A DNA stretch of 22,045 bases from a virus. Below the pieces are notes generated by a model. The model was given only the letters and a program-made list of their open reading frames with translations. It had not been told where the DNA came from and ran no database searches. How positions within the stretch are numbered: the stretch's first letter is position 1; each line of letters starts with the position of its first letter. Location: the IMG/VR virus record IMGVR_UViG_3300046674_000258, positions 1 to 22,045 of that record; one strand, given 5' to 3'. Below are positions 15,256 through 20,847 of this stretch, piece after piece. Position numbers and translations under genes: made by a program.

Positions 15256-15328
15256 GAAGAATACTTGAGCAGCAATGCCAAGTAGCAGAATACGATCTAC
15301 ATAAACGCGATCATATTCTTCTCTTTTT
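15254..15328 (+). promoter_or_regulatory. Inverted repeat with T run in the P9 leader, possible attenuator
   Basis: GAGAAGAATA at 15254-15263 is a perfect inverted repeat of TATTCTTCTC at 15314-15323, followed by TTTTT. The left arm begins right after the -10 hexamer, so the first bases may not be transcribed and the RNA stem may have only five to seven pairs. If it forms, most transcripts would stop before the gene at 15356 and a short RNA would be released. Confidence 0.45.
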
Positions 15329-15355
15329 GTTTGCCTCTCTTGAAAGGAGAATCAC

Positions 15356-15481
15356 ATGCCCAATCCCGAAAACATCTCGCTTTGGTTTGTCATCACCACC
15401 TGCCTCATTCTTGGGGCTATTTATTTCGTTATGGGTTCCAAGGATCGCCGTGAGGCACGAAAGGCTAGGCTCAGGAAATGA
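15356..15481 (+). CDS. 41-residue single-pass membrane protein ahead of a DUF6353-like gene
   Basis: The ATG has a strong ribosome binding site in the leader CTCTTGAAAGGAGAATCAC. The product has one membrane helix at about 9-26 (LWFVITTCLILGAIYFVM) followed by a basic tail (GSKDRREARKARLRK). The stop overlaps the next start as ATGA, so the two are probably co-translated and may work together in the membrane. The leader resembles those before the genes at 12634 and 19347. Confidence 0.78.
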   Translation: MPNPENISLWFVITTCLILGAIYFVMGSKDRREARKARLRK

Positions 15482-16236
15482 CCAGTATTGCAAGTATCGC
15501 TAAGCTCACTACGAAAATCGTCAAGGAGAATTCCCCGATAATTCTCACGGGCATTGGCGTGGCGGGCGTGGCTACCACGGCGTTCTTGGCTGCCACCGCT
15601 GTACCAAAGGCTCTTCAGATTCTCGCTGAGGAGCAGGAAAATCACGAGGAGCCGCTCACACTCAAAGAGCAGTTCCTTCTTACGTGGCATTGCTATATCC
15701 CAGCCGCGGGGGCAGGTATCATGACGATCACCTGCATCATCTTCTCCACGTCCATCAACAACCGTCGGAACGCAACTCTACTGAGTGCTTTCACTTTGAG
15801 TGAGAAGGCCTTCAAGGAGTACCAATCCAAGGTGGCCGAAAACTTGGGCACGAAGGAGGAAGCCAAGGTCCGAACCGATATTGTCAAGGACCGGATTGCT
15901 AATAACCCTCCGCCCGCATCAGTCATCTTCACTGGAGACGGTGATGTGCTGTTCTACGAAGTATCAAACGATCGATATTTCCAGAGCACGGTCCAAAAGG
16001 TCCGTAGTGCTCTGAATGATGTCAATGCGAAGATCATTCGTGACAACTATGCGTCCTTGTCGGACTTCTACTATGCCATTGGTTTGAAGACTACTGGCGA
16101 CAGCGACGACAAGGGCTGGAATGTCGACACTCTTATGGACATCATATTCGATGTCGAGATGGCCGATGGTGACCGACCGTGCATCGCAATCACATATGCA
16201 ACAACGCCGATCTATAACTTCTGGAAGCAAGGATAA
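15478..16236 (+). CDS. DUF6353-like membrane protein, first copy
   Basis: This 252-residue protein resembles the DUF6353 family of phages and mobile elements. An N-terminal membrane segment at about 19-42 carries the typical NSPIILTGIGVAGVATTAF. A second at about 72-93 lies in the block LTWHCYIPAAGAGIMTI. INNRRNATLLSAFTLSEKAF comes next, then a helix with EYQSKV. The C-terminal domain has NPPPASVIFTGDGDVLFYEV, DRYFQSTVQKVRSALND and FYYAIGL. The function of the family is not known to me. It is coupled to the 41-residue gene upstream. A shorter-repeat relative starts at 21247. Confidence 0.8.
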   Translation: MTSIASIAKLTTKIVKENSPIILTGIGVAGVATTAFLAATAVPKALQILAEEQENHEEPLTLKEQFLLTWHCYIPAAGAGIMTITCIIFSTSINNRRNATLLSAFTLSEKAFKEYQSKVAENLGTKEEAKVRTDIVKDRIANNPPPASVIFTGDGDVLFYEVSNDRYFQSTVQKVRSALNDVNAKIIRDNYASLSDFYYAIGLKTTGDSDDKGWNVDTLMDIIFDVEMADGDRPCIAITYATTPIYNFWKQG

Positions 16237-16244
16237 CGTTTAAC

Positions 16245-16706
16245 ATGGTCTCTGAAGTACGCACCACATCATCCACTGGGGGTGAGAAAGGGGTTAAGGC
16301 TGAACGTCACGGCCTTATCCCTGTTGAAGCTCTTTCCATCGTAGCTCAGCTGTACGGTAAGGGTGCTGAGAAATATGAAGCACACAACTGGCGCAGGGGC
16401 TATGAATGGTCCAAATCTTATGACGCATTGCAGAGACACGCCAATGCCTTCTGGAATGGGGAAGATCTCGATCCTGAGATGCAGCTCCCCCACATGGCAT
16501 CCGTGGTATTTCACGCCTTGACACTCATCACCTTCATGCAGGAACAGCCCGGCTTCGATGACCGGTACAAGCCTGAAAGGGCAGAGTCTGAAGAAGCAAT
16601 CGCAAAGCTTCGGGAGGCATTAACTAGCACCGGTGACAGTCCATGGCGTAATGAACAACGATATGCAGAATATATTGAGTCTGATAAGGTTCATTCGCAG
16701 GATTAA
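16245..16706 (+). CDS. DUF5664 / MazZ-like dATP/dGTP diphosphohydrolase
   Basis: This 153-residue protein matches the pattern of DUF5664 enzymes: GGEKGVKAERHGLIPVEAL, then GKGAEKYEAHNWRRGYEWSK, SYDALQRHANAFW, GEDLDPEMQLPHMASVVFHAL. Characterised members are related to MazG and remove pyrophosphate from purine dNTPs; one, MazZ, works in the diaminopurine DNA pathway. Here it more likely tunes nucleotide pools, because no PurZ or DpoZ gene is in the window. The ribosome binding site is weak (AAGGATAAC). The last codons overlap promoter P10, whose TCGC starts at 16695. Confidence 0.8.
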   Translation: MVSEVRTTSSTGGEKGVKAERHGLIPVEALSIVAQLYGKGAEKYEAHNWRRGYEWSKSYDALQRHANAFWNGEDLDPEMQLPHMASVVFHALTLITFMQEQPGFDDRYKPERAESEEAIAKLREALTSTGDSPWRNEQRYAEYIESDKVHSQD

Positions 16707-16721
16707 CAGGGGTTATAATGA
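16695..16721 (+). promoter_or_regulatory. Cassette promoter P10, overlapping the end of the upstream gene
   Basis: TCGCAG at 16695 and TATAAT at 16714-16719 keep the 19-base spacing. The middle reads ATTAACAGGGG, diverged from the usual TTACAAGG, and includes the TAA stop of the DUF5664 gene. GAACCC follows. Confidence 0.78.
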
Positions 16722-16749
16722 ACCCGTAACCCCTAAAAAGGAGCACCAA

Positions 16750-16857
16750 ATGTTTAAGAAGCTTAAGGCCATTTTCATGCTGAACACCACCGACGTCAAG
16801 AACGTCATGGATATCTCAGCTGATCTGGATGAACTTCCCTCATTTAGCACCAACTAA
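16750..16857 (+). CDS. Cassette J: 35-residue peptide
   Basis: The ATG follows AAAAAGGAGCACCAA, one of the best ribosome binding sites in the array, which supports expression despite the tiny size. The product begins with a basic amphipathic stretch (MFKKLKAIFMLN) and ends in a short acidic segment (SADLDELPS). It has no membrane helix and is the only clear non-membrane protein among the single-gene cassettes. It may be a peripheral membrane or regulatory peptide. Confidence 0.68.
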   Translation: MFKKLKAIFMLNTTDVKNVMDISADLDELPSFSTN

Positions 16858-16874
16858 GTATTACCGCCGTAAGA

Positions 16875-16913
16875 AGGAGGATTTGTAGTAAAATACAGAT
16901 CCTCCTCCTTTTG
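16875..16913 (+). terminator. Terminator of cassette J
   Basis: A 13-bp stem with one G-T pair is formed by AGGAGGATTTGTA and TACAGATCCTCCT around a six-base loop, followed by CCTTTTG. Confidence 0.88.
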
Positions 16914-16916
16914 TGC

Positions 16917-16943
16917 TCGCGGAATTTACAAGGGCTATAATGA
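16917..16943 (+). promoter_or_regulatory. Cassette promoter P11
   Basis: TCGCGG at 16917 and TATAAT at 16936-16941, with TTTACAAGGGC between and GACACCCC after. Confidence 0.84.
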
Positions 16944-16974
16944 CACCCCACACTACTTTTAGTAAGGAAACAAA

Positions 16975-17232
16975 ATGGAAACCCCGAACACCATCGAAGG
17001 CGAAGTCATCTCTGAAGAGACGATTGAATCGAAGAAGAAGTTCTCCATTTCCCCCATGGCCAAGAAGGCCCTCATTGTAGGCGGAGCGGTAGTCGGCTTG
17101 ATTGTCGGCCTCGCCCTGCTTACCAAAGAGGACTCTTCGGAATCCACGGAGGAAACGGAAGACGACGTATCTATCGAAACGATCGACAACGGAGACGGCA
17201 CGTCATCGCTGATCATCACCGGTACCAACTAA
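16975..17232 (+). CDS. Cassette K: 85-residue single-pass membrane protein with an acidic tail
   Basis: The ATG follows AGTAAGGAAACAAA. The N-terminal 27 residues are acidic then basic, a membrane helix spans about 31-50 (KALIVGGAVVGLIVGLALL), and an acidic Ser/Glu/Thr-rich linker follows. The last 20 residues (IDNGDGTSSLIITG) look like a small beta hairpin. This central-anchor layout differs from the other cassettes and would place a short domain on each side of the membrane. The function is unknown. Confidence 0.8.
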   Translation: METPNTIEGEVISEETIESKKKFSISPMAKKALIVGGAVVGLIVGLALLTKEDSSESTEETEDDVSIETIDNGDGTSSLIITGTN

Positions 17233-17253
17233 TCCCCAACCAGTACCAAGGTT

Positions 17254-17295
17254 AAGAAGAGAACTATATAGAAATATATGGTTCTTCTTCTTTGT
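17254..17295 (+). terminator. Terminator of cassette K
   Basis: AAGAAGAGAACTATATA pairs with TATATGGTTCTTCTTCTT with one bulged T and one G-T pair, around GAAA, followed by TTTGTC. It is the last terminator of the array; no clear cassette promoter follows before the next gene. Confidence 0.75.
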
Positions 17296-17316
17296 CTTTT
17301 GTCCAATAGGAGAGAA

Positions 17317-17616
17317 ATGCCCCAGCTCGATCAGGATCGCTTCATCCATAAAGCCAAGCGACTTGTCGTACAAGCTCAACAGGCACAGGCCCCCGGTACA
17401 CCAATCACCACAGAAGATGTATATGTCGTCTGGTTCTGTAAGGTTCTTGGAAACTGGAAAGCTCTCGTAAGTACAGATGTTGTCGATGGCGTGTACTACG
17501 AGATTACCTATGACGGCAACAACGATCAGTCCTACATCGATATCTACGGCAAGGTAGCCAACTACACAGTGAGCGATTCTGCACTCATCCCTCCAAGGTA
17601 TCTTCGTAGTCTATAA
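17317..17616 (+). CDS. DUF6275-like protein
   Basis: This 99-residue soluble protein resembles the DUF6275 family: an N-terminal helix DRFIHKAKRLVVQAQ, then ITTEDVYVVWFCKVLGNWKA, LVSTDVVDGVYYEITYDG and YIDIYGK. The central VYVVW-CK-L block with GVYYE-TY is what identifies it. I chose the ATG at 17317 because ATAGGAGAGAA precedes it; the upstream in-frame ATG at 17278 lies inside the terminator hairpin. Family members occur in phages and mobile elements near DUF6353 genes, as here. The biochemical role is unknown. Confidence 0.78.
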   Translation: MPQLDQDRFIHKAKRLVVQAQQAQAPGTPITTEDVYVVWFCKVLGNWKALVSTDVVDGVYYEITYDGNNDQSYIDIYGKVANYTVSDSALIPPRYLRSL

Positions 17617-17647
17617 CCCCCCAACCGACCACAGGAATAATGAAACC

Positions 17648-17935
17648 ATGCAGGTAATTAAATTTGAATTCGCCGACTCCGGAACCATGAACTCTGGAGT
17701 TCTATCCACAATCAATCAGCTGGCCATCGAGTCTCCTGAAAAGGATGTCCGGGTTACTGATGATGGTAACAGTAACATCAAGGTCTATGTAGGCGCGCCA
17801 TACCTCGAAGACCACCGCTATTGGATCTATATTGATGGTCGGATTATTCTGAAAGAGGAAGATGTCCGACTACCAGAGGATGTTTCCAGCGTGTGGCAAG
17901 CCGTAGTAGACCCACCAGCTGAAGTACCTGCATAG
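17648..17935 (+). CDS. Hypothetical 95-residue protein
   Basis: It is a soluble mixed alpha/beta protein with no membrane segment and no recognised family. Visible parts are an N-terminal strand (MQVIKFEFAD), a helix (LSTINQLAIES) and two later strands (IKVYVGAPY, then YWIYIDGRIIL). The C-terminus is acidic and proline-containing (DPPAEVPA). The ribosome binding site is CACAGGAATAA. It probably shares a transcript with the DUF6275-like gene 31 bases upstream. Confidence 0.72.
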   Translation: MQVIKFEFADSGTMNSGVLSTINQLAIESPEKDVRVTDDGNSNIKVYVGAPYLEDHRYWIYIDGRIILKEEDVRLPEDVSSVWQAVVDPPAEVPA

Positions 17936-17966
17936 TCAGCAGTCATTTGGAGAGTAAAGGCTACAT

Positions 17967-18161
17967 ATGAAGAGCATCACTATCGCTGTCATTTTTGCAG
18001 GACTCATATCTTATGGATCAACATACACCCCACAAGCTGAATCCCATAGCCCGATATTCTCCCAACTAGCAACAGATTTCCCACCCTTAACATCAGAACC
18101 CGATGACGATGAAGAAGATCGCATCGCTACCCCTAAAAACAACAGGAGAAAAAGTGTTTAA
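17967..18161 (+). CDS. 64-residue small secreted or membrane-anchored protein
   Basis: The ATG lies after GGAGAGTAAAGGCTACAT. The N-terminus (MKSITIAVIFAGLISYGSTY) has the make-up of a weak signal peptide or short membrane anchor, followed by a polar, proline-rich tail with an acidic patch (SEPDDDEEDR) and a basic end. The last eight bases overlap the GTG start of the next gene, which suggests coupling. The coding assignment is less sure than for its neighbours because the tail is of low complexity. Confidence 0.55.
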   Translation: MKSITIAVIFAGLISYGSTYTPQAESHSPIFSQLATDFPPLTSEPDDDEEDRIATPKNNRRKSV

Positions 18162-18822
18162 GAAAGTAGTCGAGTACAAGGACTTCAATGGAGAAGCACA
18201 GACTGGTACCTACTGGTTCCACTTGTCTGAAGCAGAAGTCACCGCCATCGAGATGGAAGCGGTTACCAGCAAGACTCTTGGACTCGTAGACATGATCGAG
18301 AAGATTGTCGCGGACATGAAGGGCAAGGAGATGATCGCCATCATCCACAACCTCGTCGATAAGTCCTATGGTGTTCGTTCCACCGATGGTGCACGGTTCA
18401 TGAAGTCCCCTGAGCTCCTTGCGGATTTCAAGTCGACTGGTGGATACCACCGGTTCCTCTTTGAGTTGCAGACTAATGCCGACATGCTCGTGGAGTGGTT
18501 CAATGGACTGCTTCCCGAGAACATGGTCGAGTTGGCAGAAGAGGCTCGGAAGAAGGCCGGACTTGCGGAAGTTGCTTCTGCTGAAGAAGCTCGTCGTCGC
18601 TCGGAAGCTCGCATGGAGGGATTCAAGCAGAAGGCTCCTACGGTTCTCGTTACCAAGACTGCTCCTCCTGTGTTGGAAGCGGAGGAACCCAACGAGGTAC
18701 CTACTCCGGCGACTGCACACCTCACCCCGGAGAACCGCCCGGATCTCTGGCCCGATGCTGATCCCGAACTTGAGCAGTTCCGCGCATGGAAGGCCCAGCA
18801 GGCAGCACCCGCTCAGGGCTAA
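18154..18822 (+). CDS. Conserved 222-residue cytosolic phage protein
   Basis: I chose the GTG at 18154, which has AACAGGAGAAAAA directly upstream and gives the opening FKKVVEYKDFNGEAQTGTYWF. An in-frame ATG at 18103 lies deep in the previous gene. Residues about 1-130 are a compact helical domain with LSEAEVTAIEM, then FMKSPELLADFKS and FLFELQTNADMLVEWFNGLLP. From about 140 there is a charged helix and a proline-rich linker, and the end (RPDLWPDADPELEQFRAWKAQ) is a short conserved-looking tail. Similar proteins occur with DUF6353 genes in Firmicutes phages as I recall them. The function is unproven. Confidence 0.75.
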   Translation: MFKKVVEYKDFNGEAQTGTYWFHLSEAEVTAIEMEAVTSKTLGLVDMIEKIVADMKGKEMIAIIHNLVDKSYGVRSTDGARFMKSPELLADFKSTGGYHRFLFELQTNADMLVEWFNGLLPENMVELAEEARKKAGLAEVASAEEARRRSEARMEGFKQKAPTVLVTKTAPPVLEAEEPNEVPTPATAHLTPENRPDLWPDADPELEQFRAWKAQQAAPAQG

Positions 18823-18951
18823 ACCCGTAATATCCTGTGGGGATTTCCTAGTGCATCGATAAGAACGTGACGATTCTTGCCGGAGGGAAATCTTAAACGA
18901 CCGCCAATACCTAAAGGCGCCCACTTCACAAGACTAACAAAGGAAAACATC
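18823..18951 (+). other. 129-base intergenic gap with a nested inverted repeat
   Basis: No cassette promoter is seen. GATTTCC (about 18843-18849) can pair with GGAAATC (about 18886-18892), enclosing AAGAA-TTCTT with an extra C-G pair inside. There is no T run, so it is not a standard terminator. A TTG-started frame could extend the next gene upstream through this gap, but its leader lacks a ribosome binding site. Confidence 0.35.
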
Positions 18952-19248
18952 ATGGCTTTTGCAGGTACAAAACTCATTCTCGGCATCGTCGCCTCAACTG
19001 GCGCAGCATCAATCGTCGGAAACGCAATCAAAATGAGCACCCCGGACAACCTGAAGCTCAGCAAGAAAGTTGTCATGGGAATCGGTGGTCTTGCCATGAG
19101 CGGCATGTTCGGAACCATGGTCTCAAAGTGGGTAGAAGGCGAGATCGATGAAGCCGTAGACGCCTACAAGATCTTCAAGGACGGGATCGACAAGGCCCGG
19201 AATATCGCTAAGCACGCAGCGAAGGACCCCGAAGCAGAATCTGAATGA
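18952..19248 (+). CDS. 98-residue small membrane protein with two hydrophobic segments
   Basis: The ATG follows CAAAGGAAAACATC. Glycine- and alanine-rich hydrophobic segments at about 8-26 (ILGIVASTGAASIVGNAI) and 38-58 (KVVMGIGGLAMSGMFGTMV) are joined by a short polar loop. A charged helix follows (EGEIDEAVDAYKIFKDGID, then KARNIAKHAAK). The hairpin of two short segments is holin-like in outline but is not enough for that call. Its stop lies within an ATGA. Confidence 0.76.
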   Translation: MAFAGTKLILGIVASTGAASIVGNAIKMSTPDNLKLSKKVVMGIGGLAMSGMFGTMVSKWVEGEIDEAVDAYKIFKDGIDKARNIAKHAAKDPEAESE

Positions 19249-19290
19249 TCAAACCCTTGGCCTCAAACGTCAACCTTGATGAAGTTGTCG

Positions 19291-19314
19291 TAGCAGGAAT
19301 ATACCAAGTAAAAT
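19291..19314 (+). promoter_or_regulatory. Decayed copy of the cassette promoter (P12)
   Basis: TAGCAGGAATATACCAAG followed by TAAAAT at 19309-19314 aligns with the cassette element (TCGC, GGAATTTACAAGG, TATAAT) with single-base changes and one-base spacing differences. ACACC and then CTCTTGAAAAGGA follow, the same leader form as at P0 and before the gene at 15356. It may be weak or inactive. Confidence 0.5.
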
Positions 19315-19346
19315 CCACACCGCCTCTCTTGAAAAGGAAAACTAAA

Positions 19347-19565
19347 ATGAACAAGAAAACTATCGCTATCACTGCTGCTGCAATTGCCGTACCGCTCCTC
19401 ACGGTCATGGTATGGATCATCTGGCTCTTTGTGGTACCAGCAATGAAGGAGCGATTCCTCAATTTCACAAGTCGCCACGTCGAGAAAGTTCTGTATGGTG
19501 ACGCAAAGGCTAAGGCAGCCAAGAAACGCCTGAAGAACTCCCGCAAGCCCTATGGTAAGCGGTGA
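19347..19565 (+). CDS. 72-residue single-pass membrane protein (former cassette)
   Basis: I chose the ATG at 19347, preceded by CTCTTGAAAAGGAAAACTAAA, over an in-frame ATG at 19245 that overlaps the previous stop as ATGA; the longer form would translate straight through a promoter-like element. The product has a membrane helix at about 4-29 (AITAAAIAVPLLTVMVWIIW) and a basic tail (KAAKKRLKNSRKPYGKR), the same plan as cassette B. No terminator follows, so it now reads into the downstream genes. Confidence 0.75.
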   Translation: MNKKTIAITAAAIAVPLLTVMVWIIWLFVVPAMKERFLNFTSRHVEKVLYGDAKAKAAKKRLKNSRKPYGKR

Positions 19566-19569
19566 CTCC

Positions 19570-19692
19570 GTGGATCTGACTAAGAAACAACTAGAATAGC
19601 GACTAGAACTCGCAACCAAACTCGGCTTCTGGGGAGACGCACTCCACTGGGAGCAAGAACTTATCGCACTCAAGAAGAAGGAACAATCATGA
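19570..19692 (+). pseudogene. Small ORF interrupted by an in-frame amber codon
   Basis: Reading from GTG at 19570 (or ATG at 19552) gives DLTKKQLE, then TAG at 19597-19599, then RLELATKLGFWGDALHWEQE and LIALKKKEQS, ending in a TGA that overlaps the next start as ATGA. The part after the TAG looks like real protein (amphipathic, with WGDALHWEQEL) and has no start codon of its own. One base change from CAG would restore a 40-codon gene. It may be a recent nonsense mutation, a sequencing error or a programmed or suppressed amber. Confidence 0.6.
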
Positions 19693-19868
19693 AGAACGCA
19701 GCTATTTTCGCAAGTGGTGTAGCAACTGGAGTAGCCGGATTCGCCATACTCTCGGTGAGTGCCATTGGCATTGGCCTGATCTTCCTCGGCATTCAGATTA
19801 ATCGAGATATCAATGACCCAGACAACCCATACCGCGCCACCCCGGAAGGACTGACTATCGTTGAGTAA
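19689..19868 (+). CDS. 59-residue membrane protein
   Basis: The ATG overlaps the stop of the amber-containing ORF as ATGA and has AGAAGGAACAATC upstream. The product has a long hydrophobic segment at about 4-36 (AIFASGVATGVAGFAILSVS, then AIGIGLIFLG), enough for one long or two very short membrane passes, and a polar tail (NRDINDPDNPYRATPEG). Its last eight bases overlap the next gene. The function is unknown. Confidence 0.76.
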   Translation: MKNAAIFASGVATGVAGFAILSVSAIGIGLIFLGIQINRDINDPDNPYRATPEGLTIVE

Positions 19869-20067
19869 ACTGATCGCATTTGGTACAGGAATGGTTGCTG
19901 GGGCAGTAGCACTAACCGCCGCAGTAACTTCGGTGCCACCAGTACGCAGGCAGGCTGCTAAATTGATCGCTTCTTTAATCATGTACGGTATAGAGCACAA
20001 TCCAGAGGCTCGTAAAGAAGCCGTAAAGTATGCCAAACATATCATCGAAGACTACGAGGAGAAATAA
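19861..20067 (+). CDS. 68-residue membrane-anchored protein with a TTG start
   Basis: The frame starts at TTG 19861, inside the stop region of the previous gene, with GGAAGGA about ten bases upstream; the next in-frame ATG (19891) would cut the membrane helix. The N-terminal helix at about 4-24 (LIAFGTGMVAGAVALTAAV) is followed by a hinge (TSVPPVRR) and a soluble helix with EHNPEARKEAVKYAKHIIED. The overlap suggests coupled translation. Confidence 0.74.
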   Translation: MSKLIAFGTGMVAGAVALTAAVTSVPPVRRQAAKLIASLIMYGIEHNPEARKEAVKYAKHIIEDYEEK

Positions 20068-20069
20068 TC

Positions 20070-20186
20070 ATGGCACGCAGAACCAGCAACGGAATGATCT
20101 TGGTCCACGTCATCCTTACCCTTTGTACGGGAGGCCTTTGGTTGATCGTCCCCATCATCAAGTTCCTCACGTCCAACTCTCGATAG
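20070..20186 (+). CDS. 38-residue membrane peptide
   Basis: The ATG at 20070 follows ACGAGGAGAAATAATC. The product is one basic leader (ARRTSNG), one long membrane helix at about 9-33 (MILVHVILTLCTGGLWLIVP) and a short polar end. The TGGLWLIVP core is like that in many short phage and bacterial membrane proteins. The strong ribosome binding site and tight packing (two bases after the previous stop) support that it is real. Confidence 0.76.
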   Translation: MARRTSNGMILVHVILTLCTGGLWLIVPIIKFLTSNSR

Positions 20187-20199
20187 CAGAAAGCATCAA

Positions 20200-20838
20200 G
20201 TGACAAACTACTCAAGCAACAGCCACAAAACCCGTGAGAAGTCCTCGGATGATGCCCCCAAGGAGCGTCGTAAGGTCGAGAAGGTAATCACTGGATCAGT
20301 CGTCCAGAAGAAGAAGACCCTTGGTAGCAAGGTAGCCGAAACTTTCATGGGTGAGAACTTGAAGAGCGTGGCTGTCGGCGTGCTTATGGACGTCGTCATC
20401 CCCAAAGCCAAGGATATGTTCCTCGATGCCCTCAATCAGGGTGCTGAGCGGGCCGTCTATGGCGAAACCCGTGGACGTTCCTCAAGCACTCGTGATGTAC
20501 GACGCCCTACAAGCTACAACGGAATGTACAACGGTGGAGGCAGTAGTCGGGACGAGTCAAGCTCGAGGAGCTTCAGTCAGCAGTCTCGAGCAACCCACAA
20601 CTTCGACGATATTGTGTTGGAGACCCGTGGTGAAGCTGAAAGGGTTCTGACTGAACTCTGCAACCTCATTGATGACTATGAGACTGCCACAGTGGCAGAC
20701 CTGTATGAGCTGGTTGAGATCACGCCTAACTTCCAAGATGACAAGTGGGGTTGGGTAGATCTCGGTCCGGCATCCATTTCCCGACAGCGCAAGGGCTTCC
20801 TTTTGAACCTTCCGCGCCCCATCGACCTCGACAACTAA
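20200..20838 (+). CDS. Conserved 212-residue phage protein with a basic N-terminus and disordered centre
   Basis: The frame starts at GTG 20200 (MTNYSSNSHKTREKSSDDAP); the ribosome binding site is weak (AGAAAGCATCA). Residues 1-45 are basic and polar. About 48-95 form a helical core (ETFMGENLKSVAVGVLMDVV, then IPKAKDMFLDALNQGAERAV). About 95-135 are low-complexity Ser, Gly and Arg, and 140-212 form a C-terminal domain (AERVLTELCNLIDDYETATV, then ADLYEL and KWGWVDL). I recall similar proteins in Firmicutes phages and mobile elements, again near DUF6353 genes. The function is unknown; DNA or membrane scaffolding is possible. Confidence 0.77.
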   Translation: MTNYSSNSHKTREKSSDDAPKERRKVEKVITGSVVQKKKTLGSKVAETFMGENLKSVAVGVLMDVVIPKAKDMFLDALNQGAERAVYGETRGRSSSTRDVRRPTSYNGMYNGGGSSRDESSSRSFSQQSRATHNFDDIVLETRGEAERVLTELCNLIDDYETATVADLYELVEITPNFQDDKWGWVDLGPASISRQRKGFLLNLPRPIDLDN

Positions 20839-20847
20839 GGAGATATT

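Noticed and set aside
15171-15503. A 110-codon frame across P9 and the 41-residue gene
   Set aside because: It crosses promoter P9 and has no ribosome binding site. The frame with GAAAGGAG at 15356 explains the coding signal.
12937-17316. CRISPR array, because of the regular repeated element
   Set aside because: The repeated element is a promoter in front of genes. Copies are spaced irregularly by about 70 to 1500 bases and there are no short uniform spacers.
17630-17647. Another copy of the cassette promoter before the gene at 17648
   Set aside because: ACAGG and AATAAT are present, but the spacing and TCGC block are missing; this is better read as the ribosome-binding leader.
18133-18924. 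Open frame of 263 codons on the minus strand opposite the gene at 18154
   Set aside because: The + strand gene has a strong ribosome binding site, continuous gene order and a plausible product, while all other genes in the window are on the + strand.
18877-18951. TTG-started extension of the gene at 18952
   Set aside because: There is no ribosome binding site, while the ATG at 18952 has AAAGGA at good spacing.
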